The notes: generated by a model from the letters alone, not told the origin. Positions 11,500-23,270 are shown, numbered from the stretch's first letter. The stretch is DNA of 64,000 bases from Vandiemenella viatica (GCA_031002005.1 JARYHS010008074.1:11416924-11480923), one strand, 5' to 3'. Numbers and translations are program-made.

Positions 11500-12365
11500 C
11501 AGGGCGTTCGCCGGGAAACACAACCCACTGTTAGCGCTACCAGGAAGAAACTGCTCCCGGCGAGCGAGCGGTCAGCTCCCGGCATTGTTCAACCGTCGGC
11601 CGCGGACTATTTCATAATAATTACGCTTCATAAACTTCATAAACTTGTATGTGCTAAGCATTTAAATGTGACGTAATTCATTAGCTTACCTTATAAAAGA
11701 TGCTGGAAGTGTTGACCCTCTTGTGTAATGCACATTTCACATCTTCTGAACATATTTCGAGACACACGCTGCCCTAACTGACTTAATGATTTTTTGGGTG
11801 ACTGTTCTAGTCGAAAAGCGATATCATCAATTTTCTCCTCTGTGAGAATACGGTTGACCGACAGTCTCTTTTTGTTAAAAAATGAACCCGTTTCTCTTAC
11901 TTTTTTAACCAGACGCAGAATTGTTGATTTAGCTGGCAGTATAGCGCCAGGAAATTCGCGACGAAATTTACTGCGACATTTTTTAAACGACTTCTTCTTC
12001 ATATATGTATCGTAGAGAAATATTCTTTGTTGCAAACTGTAACGTACCATAATTTTACTCACACTCAAACACGGTACAGATTAGTAAGAGTATGAAGCCC
12101 CAAACCAGCCAAACCGCAAAGAAACGTTTATTCACAACACTGATTAATAAGAGACTGAAGTCACAAACTAGCTACAATGCAAAGAAACCGTTCTTAACAA
12201 TGTAAGGGTCCCATTATACTGCGTCACTGCACTGTTGGGGCAGTGGAGGTGTTAAACAGTGCGGTGATTCACGGTGCCGTGTGGCGGGAGCTGCTGGCTC
12301 GACTGACCGAGCAAGTTGCCGACGGCAGCAGACTGGGAGGGTTGCGTTTTCCGGCGAACGCCCTG
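11500..12365. mobile_element. Internally deleted Tc1/mariner-superfamily element (866 bp)
   Basis: Terminal inverted repeats start CAGGGCGTTCGCCGG on both strands and run about 28 bp with three mismatches. TA flanks both ends (11498-11499 and 12366-12367), the target duplication of this superfamily. It encodes only a short transposase-derived ORF (11691-12068, minus). It sits inside the Penelope-like relic, so it is younger. Confidence 0.85.
11691..12068 (-). CDS. Truncated transposase: DUF4817-type HTH fused to a C-terminal tail
   Basis: This 125-codon ORF is uninterrupted. Residues about 7-85 (MVRYSLQQRIFLYDTYMKK, the KCRSKFRREFPG stretch, a LTEEKIDDIAFRLEQSPKKS second helix region) match the DUF4817 helix-turn-helix of IS630/Tc1-like insect transposases. 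The final stretch RRCEMCITQEGQHFQHLL resembles the extreme C-terminus of the same transposases (compare CRVTQGAHIEHV in the element at 29929-31246). The whole DDE catalytic core between them is absent. The product, if made, could bind the element's ends but not cut DNA. Whether it is expressed cannot be judged here. Confidence 0.65.
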   Translation of the reverse strand: MSVSKIMVRYSLQQRIFLYDTYMKKKSFKKCRSKFRREFPGAILPAKSTILRLVKKVRETGSFFNKKRLSVNRILTEEKIDDIAFRLEQSPKKSLSQLGQRVSRNMFRRCEMCITQEGQHFQHLL

Positions 12366-12367
12366 TA

Positions 12368-12805
12368 TTTTCCAGATGTCTGTCCTTGATCATAATTATA
12401 AAATCAAAAGAATTTCTAATTCTAAAAGCTAAGTTCCTTAAATTCTTTAGTTTATCCACCAGGCATCTTTTCAGAGGATGCATCGGAGATTAATACGCAT
12501 TGAGAATTGATAATAACAGCACAACATCTTTTTGAATATCAAATAATTGATAGGAATTGCGGAAACACATTATATTGATATTCAGAACTTCAGTACACTG
12601 TTTAATTTGAGGTTGAATCATTTATCATTTATTCAGCATCACATCAGGAATCGTGCGATGATGATTGTAGTTAATACTATATCCAAAGCCCAAATAATCC
12701 ATGACTCTGCTTCTCTTCTTGCGAAATTTTTCTTCCTCCTGTTTTATTCCTCTTTAGAGTTTTCTCACAAAACTAGTGCCATTATCATAGAGGAATAAAA
12801 ATCAC
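12368..12805. other. Probable continuation of the PLE relic, then unassigned DNA
   Basis: Minus-strand codons near 12483-12400 (KRCLVDKLKNLRNLAFRIRN) could be the PLE's RT linker displaced by the TA insertion, but the match is weak. 12500-12805 shows nothing recognisable. Confidence 0.3.
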
Positions 12806-13058
12806 ACTGATCATGGTTGGTGAACGGTTAACATTCTAGCCTCGCATTTGGGAGGACGCGAGTTCGAATCCCCATCCGGGCATCCAGATTTAGATTTTCC
12901 ATGGTTTCCCCAAATCACTCCAGGTGAATGCCGTGATGTTTCATTCAAAAAGGCCATAGCCAAATTCCTTCCCGACCTTTGTCCCCAGTCCTATCCCGCC
13001 TCTAATGACCTTAGCTGACAACAAGGCGTACAGCTGTAAGTAAAAAAAATAAAATTAA
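12806..13058 (+). mobile_element. tRNA-type SINE (family 1), full length
   Basis: A tRNA-like head holds a B box, GAGTTCGAATCCC. The shared body follows (ATCCAGATTT, TTTCCCCAAATCACTCCAGG, TCTAATGACCTTAGC) with an A-rich tail. The 9-bp duplication AAAAATCAC flanks it exactly (12797-12805 and 13059-13067), proving insertion by retroposition. It is one of eight family copies in the window (12806, 17112, 17798, 27545, 32445, 39850, 44552, 63219). Confidence 0.9.
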
Positions 13059-13067
13059 AAAAATCAC

Positions 13068-13537
13068 CTTTTATCTCTGTAATTTATTTTGTGAAAACAT
13101 TACTAACCTAATAATTCAATAATAACATATGTCATTCAAACATCTTTTCTTAAACATTTTATCATAAAAATCAAAGATAAAGTAGACCCCGTATAAGGAA
13201 TGAGGACTGTAGTAACAGAAAAAAATTGGGCATTGTCCTTACTTAGGTTTTTACATGAAGCAAATAGTACTACAGTTATAGAAAGGGAAAGTTTGCTGTT
13301 ATTGTGTTAGTATTAATCAGTGTACTAGAATGGTTTATCAGGTTTGTTCCTGTGAAAAATCTTGAGCAGTCAGCCACTTTTGAAACCAGAGTTATTGTTG
13401 AAAACATGAATCTTTGATTTATTAACACATTAACAGGCAAATTGCAGTTCTGGAACCTAAACTAACATCTAAACACAGCAGCTTTAGTTGTTTTCCTGGA
13501 TTGTTCCTGCTCTACATTTGTAAAAGGAATTTTTTGC
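13068..13537. other. Intergenic, nothing recognised
   Basis: AT-rich sequence without ORF or repeat boundaries on either strand. Confidence 0.5.
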
Positions 13538-13683
13538 ATTATGTAAAGTGTGGGTTACAAGTAAATAACTGTAACCACCTAACACTGTTGACTGTGATGT
13601 TGGGGCTGTAAGTAGTCCCATATAAATAAGATCGGGAACTGCTGTTGACATTTTTTATTTTCATTTCAAACTTCATCCATATG
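13538..13683 (+). repeat. Direct repeat, left copy (about 146 bp), flanking the pogo relic
   Basis: It starts ATTATGTAAAGTGTG and ends TTTCAAACTTCATC. The same sequence, with scattered substitutions, recurs at 14924-15074. The left copy stops where the pogo left end begins. Confidence 0.75.
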
Positions 13684-14884
13684 CCTTACCAATCGTAAGA
13701 CGCACTTTTTTCTTCAAAAAATTGCCTCCAAAATTCAGATGCTTTTCATACTCGACATTAATATAAAAATGACCAGTGTTTGATTTAAAATTCCTGCCAG
13801 TCTTAAAAATGGTCATATATTTTATGCCATGGGAAACCTATCTCTGTGTGGCAATATTGGATTCAACTGGCAGCAGCAGTGCACCAATGTGGAGTTGCGA
13901 GGGTTCACATTATGAAGCATCATGGGAATTGAAACCAAAATATCTTAGAAAATACCACAAGAGTGTGAACAGAAAATATTATCTTTCCATCACTTTATTA
14001 TTCAACATCAAAAGAAAAACAGTATGGAAGTAAGCCAAATAGCGAATATGAATGAAATTTCTCTGACATTTGATATGCAGAGTAACAGAACTGTTGCCAT
14101 GAAAGGTGCTAAAACTGTAACTATACAAACAAGTGGACATGAAAAAATGCACTACACTGTTGTCCTTTCATGTTGTGTTGATGGCACTAAACTTAATCCA
14201 ATGATCCAAAATGCAAAATCTTCTGAAATACTACTGACAGGTGGTGTTATTCAAGTAAATGGCAATGGTTGGATGGACGAGGCTGGTATGAAATTATGAA
14301 TTAACAGAGTGGTGGAGAGAAAGAAAGGTGCTTTCTCTTCTTGTGCCACATCAATTCAGCAGTCATTTAAAAAATTATGTAAAAGAGAAATTGAGATAGG
14401 GAAATACAGAGCTTGCTGTTATTCTGGGAGGACTTGAAACCTCTTGATGTCTCTATAAATAAACCATTTAAAGTATGTGTGAGAGAGGAATGGAACAAAT
14501 GGATGATGGATGAAACTCAACGTGAATTCACCCCGAATGGAGCTTTAAAACGACCTGCAAGCAGACGTGTCAGTGGATAAAACAGTCATGGTATAGGGTG
14601 AGAGAAGATATTATTGCTAAATCTTTCAAGAAGTGAGGCAAAAGTAAAGCTCTCGATGGCAGTGAAGACCATCTTATATATGAAGAGGATGAAGAGGAAG
14701 AAGAAGAAATAAGTTCAAATGATGAATCTCAGGAATTTTAAAGGTCAGTTCGGTTTTATAAAGTAAGATTTTTTTTATGTCTGCCTTTGCAGTCTAATAG
14801 TAAAAATGTTATTTCTTTTAAAAAATGCCTAAAAATTAAGGTGCATCTTATGGTCTCTAGCGTCTTGTAGTCCATAAAATACAG
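13684..14884 (+). mobile_element. pogo/Tigger-group DNA transposon relic
   Basis: The right end reads GTGCATCTTATGG then GTCTTGTAGTCCATAAAATA, the usual TIR of pogo elements with multiple TCTTATAGTCC-type repeats, followed by TA (14885-14886). The left end keeps only AATCGTAAGACGCAC. The central segment encodes a DDE_1 transposase fragment. It is far shorter than a full pogo element and has no intact transposase. Confidence 0.75.
14024..14740 (+). pseudogene. pogo-type DDE_1 transposase fragment
   Basis: 14024-14299 reads QIANMNEISLTFDMQSNRTV, then GAKTVTIQTSGHEK, YTVVLSCCVDGTKL and GWMDEAGMKL. This is the first catalytic Asp region (NMDE-like, here NMNE) and following strands of pogo/jerky-type transposases. 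The Asp of the usual NMDET is Asn here. After 14300 the frame is lost. WIKQSWYRVREDIIAKSFKK and an acidic tail (EDEEEEEEISSNDES) near 14575-14740 mark the C-terminus. The N-terminal DNA-binding half is missing. Confidence 0.7.
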
Positions 14885-14923
14885 TAAATGAAGGATGGGA
14901 AAAACAACCCATCTCTCACCAAT

Positions 14924-15074
14924 GATTATGTAAAGTGTGAATTATGGGTAAACATAACTGTAACCACTTACCACTGTTGACTGTGGTATTGGGGCTATGA
15001 GGCATCCTTTATAAATAAGATCTAGAACTGCTGTTAATATTTTTTATTTTCATTTCAAACTTCATCTGTATATG
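14924..15074 (+). repeat. Direct repeat, right copy (about 150 bp)
   Basis: Homologous to 13538-13683, 40 bp beyond the pogo right end. GGATGGGAAAAACAACCC before it (14894) resembles GGATAGGAAAGGACCC just after it (15087), so this may be a tandem unit into which the pogo element inserted. Confidence 0.7.
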
Positions 15075-15751
15075 TAAATTAAAAAGGATAGGAAAGGACC
15101 CAACTCTCACCAAAGTTGAAACCTGGAGAGCTGGTGTATACAACTCATAAGACAAACACAAGTATACAATACTTTGGTTTAAAACCTTATTCATGTTGGA
15201 GAGATTGGACCATTTGGCAAGAAAGATGTGCACACCCCACAGCTTCCATATGACAATCATGTGGCAAGCCTTGGTGTATACATCAGTTAAATAAGCTATT
15301 ATTATTATATATTTGTATTATTTCCAGATTGATCATTTATTTTCAATATATTCCTTATTTATTTGATAATCAGAATGTCTTGGCTTCTGAAAAAACAAAT
15401 TTTCTTTGTTTGTTTTAATGCCTTGCAACAATTATAGCCATTAAAACAACCATGATTTGATTCTAATACTTGTATTTTAATTCGGGTGCATGCTTTTTAA
15501 AAATTGTTCCAGTAACACACTAACTAATTTCTGAAAGGAGTTCATTACTTGAAAGAGATTTTTAATTCAAAAGATATTTTCTTTACTTAGATCCATAGAA
15601 ACTTACGATGTTAATCATTAACATGTCCATGAATGAATTTTATCCTTCTTTTTATTGAATTTCTGATCTGTTTTCAGAATACATCAGTCAGTTATTAATC
15701 CACCCATTGGATTGAGTTACATTATATGCAGTTTCCTCAATTAGGTATATA
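15075..15751. other. Unnamed repeat-family fragment, then unassigned AT-rich DNA
   Basis: 15085-15250 carries CTCACCAAAGTTGAA and, further on, CCATTTGGCAAGAAAGATG and GTGCACACC. These short blocks recur in takeout intron 3-4 (39.4-43.4 kb). 15260-15751 has nothing recognisable. Confidence 0.4.
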
Positions 15752-16993
15752 CGAGGGTAAGTCAATTATTATCCGCAATGTAGTTATAAATTTTATTGCT
15801 ATAGAAATAGGAAACTTACTTATACATCATTTCTCAACACAGTTCCCTTGCATTTCAATATACTTAATCCATCATTGCATGAGCTTTCTGATGCCCTCAC
15901 AAAAGAAGGTTTTCAGTTGAGCTGTGAGCCAGGAATGCACTGCTTCTTTCACTGTTTTGTTTGAGGTAAATCAATGGCCCCTTAATGCCTCTTTGAGTGG
16001 ACCAAGCAAGAGGTAGTCAGAAGGGTCAAGATCAGGACTATTCAGAGGATGAGCCAGTACTTCATAGTTGAGTTTCTGGAGCGTTTCAGTAGTGTGGGCA
16101 GCCTTATCTGGACCGGCATTGTCGTGCAACAACACAACACCTTTTGAGAACAGTCCTTGGCGTTTGCTTTGAATTTCAGGCTTCAGCTTGTCAGTAAGCA
16201 TCTCATTGTAAAGTGCACTATTTATTGTTAGGCCATTTTCCTGATAATGTCCCAGGTACTGGGTCTTGCGAGTCCCAAAAAACTGTAGGCATCAATTTTC
16301 CTGCAGATGGTTGGGTATTGAACTTTTTCTTGCAGGGAAAATTTGGATGTTTCCATTCCATACTCTGCTGTTTACTCTCTGGCTCATAATGATGGATGCA
16401 TATTTTGTCACCAGTAATGATTCTGCCTATTGATTTGTTACCATAGTGATCCAAATGGTTTTGCAGATGTCCAAGTGTGTTTGATTATGAAACTGTGTGA
16501 GTTGTTTTGGACACATCTTGAACAGACGTCTGTTGTGGAGGATTTCATAGTTACTCATCTATCTAACGGAACCATGTCATGTGCAAACTCAATATTTTCC
16601 TCATTTGTGGCGGTAAACGGTCATCTGGCTCCTTCGTCGTGCATAACACTTGTGCTACCATTTTTTTAAATTTTTCAATCCATTTGTAGACACTCCGTTA
16701 TGTCAACGCACTGTTCCCATACTGTCCCAAAAGTGTTTGATGAATCTTGGACTCTGATAACCTTCCGACCACAAAAAACGGATCTCTGAACGTTGCTCTT
16801 CTTTGGTTCATACAGAAAGTGGAGCAGCTATAGTTAACAACAGGGCAGCGATAAGGGAATTATCCTAGCAGCATCAAACCTGCACAGACATAACAACAAT
16901 TAAACCATACATGCATCAGCTACGCAACATGATAGTACTACCAACATAAACAAAAATATAACTAAATTGTGGATAGTAATTGACTTAGCCTCA
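15752..16993 (-). mobile_element. mariner element (1242 bp), decayed
   Basis: Inverted ends CGAGGGTAAGTCAATTATTA and TGAGGCTAAGTCAATTACTA (reverse complement of the right end) lie inside TA duplications (15750-15751 and 16994-16995). The size fits mariner. Transposase pieces run on the minus strand from about 16820 to 15960. Confidence 0.9.
15971..16820 (-). pseudogene. mariner transposase pseudogene
   Basis: An N-terminal stretch RSEIRFLWSEGYQSP..FIKHFWDSMGTV (about 16800-16700) is followed, after frameshifts, by GRIITGDKICIHHYEPESK (16454-16218, first Asp) and LLHDNAGPDKAAHTTE..NSPDLDPSDYLLLGPLKEAL (16201-15971, second and third Asp of DD34D). At least two frame breaks and an internal stop prevent function. 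The sequence LNSPDLDPSD differs from the usual YSPDLAPSD. Confidence 0.85.
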
Positions 16994-17111
16994 TAACTTT
17001 ATTTGTGGGACACCACAACTTCTGTATAAATATAACAAGACTATAAGCATGAAAAGGTCTGTATATTTCAGATACTTTCTTAAAAAAATGAATTTGAAGC
17101 GTTGTTGTTAA

Positions 17112-17350
17112 TAAGCTAGTGTAGTGGGTGAGTGATAACGTCCTGGCCTTGCTTTTGGGAAGAGACAGTTTCATATCCCAGTCTGATCATCCAGATTATG
17201 CTTTTACATGGTTTTCCCAAATCTCTTGAATGCTGAGATGGTTTCTTAAGAAGGCCATGGCTTAATTCCTTCCCATTCCTTGCCCCCAGTCCTTTCCCAT
17301 CCTTTATGATCTTGATGTAGATGAGGTATTAAGCCATAAGCAATAAGCTA
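17112..17350 (+). mobile_element. tRNA-type SINE (family 1), diverged
   Basis: Head GTAGTGGGTGAGTGATAACG, then the body blocks ATCCAGATTATG, TGGTTTTCCCAAATC and CCCCCAGTCC, and an end with GATGAGGTATTAAGCC. It is more mutated than the 12806 and 63219 copies, and its B box is damaged. Confidence 0.8.
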
Positions 17351-17797
17351 CAGAGAAAGAATCAACTGTTTTCGAAATTTTGATGAATTAAATTACTAGA
17401 TGGAATATCATGGTGTTTTGAACACTGTTGTGAAATTAGAAAGCTAAGAAGTGAAGAGAAAGGTGTTTGTAAATTTGATTGTTGTATAGTATCCATTTTA
17501 TATAGCTGGTAACTGAGTAAAGTTACTTCTTGCAGTCAAAATGTTTACCAGGATTGCTTATAATAAAGTCCATTTCAATGTACAAATGGCATTGTATTGT
17601 TCAGAATTAAAACTGACCCTTGCTTTTTTTGTGTGTGAAGTGTATTAGCACACACTGTGATTCAGATTCTATATTTAACTGTGACTCTGTTGGACTATTA
17701 CATGGATATTTCTCATGAAATAGATCTAACTACAAATCTAACAGCATGCATCGAGCCTCTACTACCCACCCATATCTATCATAGGAGAGTCTTTCCT
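17351..17797. other. Intergenic, nothing recognised
   Basis: AT-rich sequence without ORF. The last bases (17790-17797) are the target duplication of the next SINE. Confidence 0.5.
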
Positions 17798-18037
17798 CTG
17801 AGTGTCGTGGGTGAGTGGTAACACCCGGGCCTCAAGTTCAGAAGACATGGTTTCAAACCCTTATTTGGCCATCCAGATTTGGGTTTTTCATCGTTTGGGC
17901 AGATCACTCCAGACAAATGCCGGGATGGTTCATACAAAAGGCCTTGGCAGAATTCCTTCCCATTTCTTGCCCTTAGTCTTTTTGTACCTCTAATGATTTA
18001 ACTTGATGAGGTGTGAAGTTGGAAGAAAGAGAGAGAA
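17798..18037 (+). mobile_element. tRNA-type SINE (family 1)
   Basis: The family head GTCGTGGGTGAGTGGTAAC is followed by CATCCAGATTTGGGTTTTTC and the ATCACTCCAGACAAATGCC body. TCTTTCCT flanks it on both sides (17790-17797 and 18038-18045), consistent with a target duplication. Confidence 0.85.
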
Positions 18038-18045
18038 TCTTTCCT

Positions 18046-18656
18046 ATCTATTTGACATGGCACTTGCACTGAGACTCATGTCATATACCAAATTATCTGC
18101 CTTCACTGCACAGCTTGTTACATCTTTCTTGCCATCATGCAAACAGTTTATGCTGCCAACCTACACCATCCAGTAGCCACCCATGATGGCATACACAGTT
18201 GAAACAATCTCCAATGGCAGATTGCAGGGAGGGTAGACGGCAAAGTGGGGCACTTACGTGTTTTTAGGGCTGGCAGGGAGGCGGACTCATCTTTAGATGG
18301 GTAGCAATCTCAAAGTTTTTGCCCCAGGTCATAAAATTCGTAGATTATCACTTGTAAATCTCAAGTTTTTTTACAGTGAAAGATGTCAGTTTTCTGCTGA
18401 CACTACTACCTCTTCAAAACACCATATTTGGGAACTGGTCCAACAACACATCCTAGATATGAGGCATTTCTCAGGCCTCAACCTCTATTAAGATGCCACA
18501 TATAAAACTTTTGTTTAATAAATATAGAATTAGTTTTTAATAATTTTGTATTTATTGTTAAAATCTATATTTTTAGAAGATTTATTCATTTTATTTTACT
18601 CTGACTGGACATTACAGAAATTATACTTTTCTACATTTAGTGTTGGTCAACTCCCA
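18046..18656. other. Intergenic, nothing recognised
   Basis: A somewhat GC-richer patch (18100-18300) has no coding similarity on either strand. The remainder is AT-rich. Confidence 0.45.
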
Positions 18657-19205
18657 GGGCCCGTTCTAGCGGTTTTGTCGCCCCAAACAAATAGACCAAT
18701 TTCTGCCCCTTATGAATATGTAGGCCTCAAATTTTTTTTTAAATTAAGGTACATATTTCTTATTTTTAATTGAATAAAAATATTTTATTTAAATTTTAAT
18801 AAAAGCATATATTAATAAATAAACATACTGAACTTATCATTTTGCAGTGCAAAATATAATAAATTAATTATGAAATATCTGTACCTAGCCACAATTTAAC
18901 AATAGTTTTTAAAACGTATTACAAATGTATATTATCACACAAACAATGTAATTGCCATTATTTTGAAAATAAAACAAGATTACATCAATACGCTAATGTC
19001 ACCAAAAAAAACTTTCTTTTTTTTACTTCCAGTTCTACGAATTTTTTATTACATCTTTTAAATTTACTTCATCAGTGATTTCATGCTCAGTTGCCAAAAT
19101 AGCTAAATCATTAAGATGATTTTGATTTTAGAAGTCAAACGTGAAAAGTTCTTCATTAATTTTAACTTAGAGAAACTCCTTTCACCCCTGCTACAGTTAT
19201 TGGTA

Positions 19206-19983
19206 TAGTAGAACTCCAATTTTCCAAACACCAATTATCCGAATTGCTGATTATCCGAATCACTTAAGGCAGTCACATTATGATTTGCGTGAAACAAGTT
19301 GAAAGGCATATCAACTGAAGAAGAGAATGAAAAGGAGAAATTGGAAAAAGAAGCTCAAGAAAAGGAAAGGGAAGATACAGGAGAAGATGGGGATGATGTG
19401 TCACAGGAATTCAGAAACATTCTTCTGTAAATTCCTGGATCTCTAGACATTCGTGCTGAAGATTTAGGAGAGTGGGTGGTGTGTGATTTGTCAGACCCTG
19501 GGTATGAAATTCTAGATGATGATGAACTTATTGAAAGTGTGAGAGAAGAAAGTGTCGAGGAAGAAGATGACCTTAACGTCGAAGTTTAAGCAGACATGGA
19601 CCATCAACTAGTAAAGCATTTGCCGGCTTTGAAACTGCGTTGAAGTGGATGGACCATCAGCCCGAGTGTGACCACATGTAACTTCTCACTGTGAAGCAGA
19701 TGAATACAGTCAAACAGCTTACTTTGACCGAGATGTTCAGCAAGAAAAGACTTTTATTTACAGTACAGTACATATCGTACTAATGTATAGCACTTTTAAG
19801 TGCGCTTAACATGTAAAAGTGTTGCCTTTTCATTTAATTAATCAAAAATTCTTTTTCTTTAAACATACTTTTTACTCCAGTTTTCAACATACATATAGTA
19901 ATTAATTAAAATAGATCCTTTTTCAGAAAAAATCCAATTATCCAAATTTTTGATTGTCCAAATTGATTCAGATAATTCTACTG
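19206..19983 (+). mobile_element. Tigger/pogo-group relic with C-terminal coding remnant
   Basis: The ends are AGTAGAACTCCAATTTTCC on the left and CAGTAGAATTATC (reverse complement) on the right, with repeated AATTATCCGAAT/AATTATCCAAAT blocks. TA flanks lie at 19204-19205 and 19984-19985. This end type is characteristic of Tigger elements. The internal plus-strand sequence keeps only the acidic C-terminus: VCDLSDPGYEILDDDELIES-like codons at 19480-19540 and KAFAGFETALKWMDHQPECD at about 19615-19675. It is an internal-deletion copy lying within the hAT C-terminus. Confidence 0.8.
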
Positions 19984-21975
19984 TATTGTTATCAATATGG
20001 TGTGGGGCAAAATTCAACTTAGCAATTAAGCTCAGTACATTGATTAGGCTTTCCTTTTTTCCAAAAAGCCCAGATACTGCTGAAATTTTCTCTGCTAATT
20101 CTATCCCATTTGTGTCAACAGAATCACCAGCAATTAAAACACATTCTAAATTCTTACAGTGTTTTAGTGGCATTTCTTTGGACATGGTATGTAAATCATA
20201 TATATATTATATAAGAATTGAAATAGTTACTGTGATTACTAAGGTCTTCAAATCCAGCATCTAATGCTTTCAGTGCTTGATCGATCATAAAATGAAAAAA
20301 AAATCTGTTTTATATTCTTCTTTTGGATCTTTGATGGTGCACTTCGTATGAAAAGTTCCTTTTTCTTCTTCTAATGTGGTATCGTGTTATTATTGTTGAT
20401 CCAAAATTAGCCTCCACATCAATTTTGGTAGCAAGTTCTTTTGTGTCAGTAATAGTTTCATAGAAGGACGAAAAATATTTTGCAATTTTGTAAAAGATCA
20501 AGTGCAGAAATTAGATCAAAATCTTTTGTTTGCATCAACTTGCTTATTGGATTAATGGAATTTAGTATTTTATGCCAAATAACTAATGAACACAAAAACT
20601 TAAATTGTTTTTACAATTTAATAAACCAGAGGCCTCGTCTCTTATTAAATTATCAATTTCTTGGTTTTTGTAAATGCTTATCAAGGCGTTGTGTACATCT
20701 TCCAAATTGAATCTTAAAGGGTTTAAGGCCTCTATCCTACCCTTCCATTTAGTGTCACTAAATGGTTTCAAAGTTAAACCCTGAACATGTTTTGAAAGTG
20801 TTGTCCATCTAAAAGTAGATGCCAAAAAGAATGAATAATTTTTTTTTTATTTTTTATTTTTTTTTATTTTTTTTTTTGGGACCATGCTGAAGAAATTAGC
20901 GGCTTCCAAGGATGCTTTTGCCATATCATTAACAACAAGACAGAGAGAGTGGCTACTACATGGAGCATAGAATGCTCGCGAATTATATTGTTTAATTCTA
21001 GATTGCACTCCTTCTTTGTCACCCGTCATATTGGACCCATTGTCGTATCCCTGTCCTCTGGTATCCTGCAAATTTAAATCCAAGTCATTAAGTTCTCCAA
21101 TTATAATATCAGACAGTTGGTTTCCTGTCGATCTTTGACTGGTAAGAAGCCTTAAAAGCTCGCATTAGTTTTAATTTCAACAACAACGTCAAAATTAATT
21201 GGTTGAAACTTATCTGATTACAAGAGTCATTTGCTCTATTTTACTAATATCAGGAGTACAGTATAAAATTATGGAAAAATATTTGGATTTTTTAATTTCA
21301 TCAACAATATGAGATCTACTATCTCATTTCGTATATTTTTTTCAAGATAGTGAACTTTAGCCTTTTCTTTTTTGAGCACTCTAAGGAAGAGCAGTAGTTA
21401 ACTGTATGCATTTGTTACCTAGTAACGGGTTTGTCGCCTGACTGAATCGTTACTCACAAATTAATTTCGTTACCCGCATGTTTCATTACTCGCATTTGTC
21501 GTATAAATTTCAGTTTAATTCGATAAACGAAGGAACATGACGTATCAATTGTCATGCGGGAGCTGGAACGGTTCGCCCAGTGATTGAATGAGCAGATGTT
21601 TGTTTTGATATTAGTTGATTTAAGTGTGATGCGATTGTGATATTAGGTATTATTCTGAAGTATGTAATATTCAGTGCAGTAAATCAAATGTACAAACAAT
21701 TTACCTAAATTTACTTTATTCAATGAACAATTTCCCTAAACTTTACAAAGTAGTAACTCACTATCACTATGCAGGGTTTTGAGGAGGCTACTTTAAAAAA
21801 TAACAGTCATTAGTTATTGTCACTAGATACGTCACGTTCAGCTGAAAGGTCAGGTCTTTTTTTGTATGCAAACAGGTGTTTGTTTTGAAATTAGATTATT
21901 CTTGTGTATATAATATTCATTACAGTATATCAAGTGTCCATTCAGAGGTTTTCCACAAGATCTATGTGCTAATTA

Positions 21976-23270
21976 TGAGGGTGATTAAAAAAATAAGGTC
22001 TCCAACAATGCTGCGTCAAAACAAACAGAGCTAGGCGAAATCAGACAACAGGGCCATGTGCCTTGGTTCTCTCACCACCGAATGGTACCAGTCAGAGCTC
22101 AATCGGACGATCTGTCGCTGCTTGGCAGCTGTCCGTGATGGAGCTGCCGTTTAGCTCACCCGCCATGTGCGAACTGTGTTCAGTGATACGATTCTTTAAC
22201 GCGAAAAATGTTACACTGATAGTCATCCATCATCAGTTAGTGGAAGTGTAAGGGGAAAAGTGTATGGACATTAAAAACTTGATGAAGTGGAGCCAGGAAT
22301 ATTCTGCTGGATGCAGTAATGTCCACGATGAGGAGCAGCCTGGCAGACGGAGCATGTCCAACGAAATTTTTACCAAAATTGATGAGATGGTGTGCAGTAA
22401 TCGAAGGATAACTCTTGATGAGATAAGTGGGAGGCTTAATGGAGAGTGTGGCAAAATCTCCATACACACAATTGTTACAGAAATTCCAGGATACAGCAAG
22501 GTGTCCACCAGGTGGGTCCCCAGACAGCTCACCGATGAACACAAAAGAAAGTGCGTGGAATGTGCCGAGGAATTTGTTCACCGCTTTGAAGAGGATGGGG
22601 AAGACTTCCTGTATTCAATAGTAACTGGGGATGAAATCTGGGTGAATCATTATGTCTCTGAAACGAAGGAGCAGTACAAACAATGGCGTCGCTCAGCTTC
22701 ACGGAAGCCCAAAAAGTTCAAGACAGAGAAGTTAGCTGGTAAAGTTATGGTGACTGTTTTTTGGAAACGAAAAGAAGTTTTGTTGCTGGATTTCATGACA
22801 TAAGGAACCGCTACTGCGAAACTCTGAAGAAACTTAGGCGGGCAATCCAGAACAAAAGGAAAATATTGTTCACGAAGGGAGTGTCTTTGCATAAAGACAA
22901 CGCGAGTCAACATCTCTCACATCAAACGACCTCCCTCATCGAACAATTTGGTTGGGATCTTTTTGACCACCCTCTACCCCCCCCCCCCTCCCACCCCTTA
23001 TATTCTGAACATTGGCCTTAGTGATCACCATATGTTTCCCGCACTTAAAAAACACCTGGGAGGCCAAAAGTTCTGGTCAGACGAGGAAGTGCTTGATTTC
23101 TTCATGACACAGTGGTAGACTGGTTCGATGACGGGATCAAAAAGCTCATGGTGCGATTACATAGAAAATTAGCTAGAACTTAAAGTTTTCCAATGATGCA
23201 TCTCAAGTTGTGAATAAATGTGATTTTGTATAAAAAAAAATAGGAGTCCTTATTTTTTGAATCACCCTCG
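21976..23270 (+). mobile_element. mariner element (1295 bp), decayed
   Basis: Inverted ends TGAGGGTGATTAAAAAAATA and CGAGGGTGATTCAAAAAATA (reverse complement of the right end) lie within TA (21974-21975 and 23271-23272). It is nested inside the 21386-23515 element, which is nested in the hAT, making three layers. The plus-strand transposase is frame-broken. Confidence 0.9.
22264..23118 (+). pseudogene. mariner transposase pseudogene
   Basis: The open part 22264-22803 reads ITLDEISGRLNGECGKISIH, then TRWVPRQLTDEHK, VTGDEIWVNHYVSETK (first Asp) and KLAGKVMVTVFW. The second Asp lies in LHKDNASQHLSH (frame 22761-23021). A run of C at 22977-22990 destroys the YSPDLAPSD region, and LSDHHMFPALKKHLGG (third Asp) resumes in another frame at about 23019, reaching TQW and a stop at 23118. 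The N-terminal HTH before MDIKNLMKW is largely lost. Confidence 0.85.

Noticed and set aside
12841..12885. tRNA gene suggested by a B-box sequence
   Set aside because: Lies in a SINE head with duplication flanks, lacks a full cloverleaf, and is repeated eight times in the window.
22233..22581. Two minus-strand ORFs of 103 and 114 codons
   Set aside because: They are the antisense of the mariner transposase at 22264-22803 and have no domain logic.
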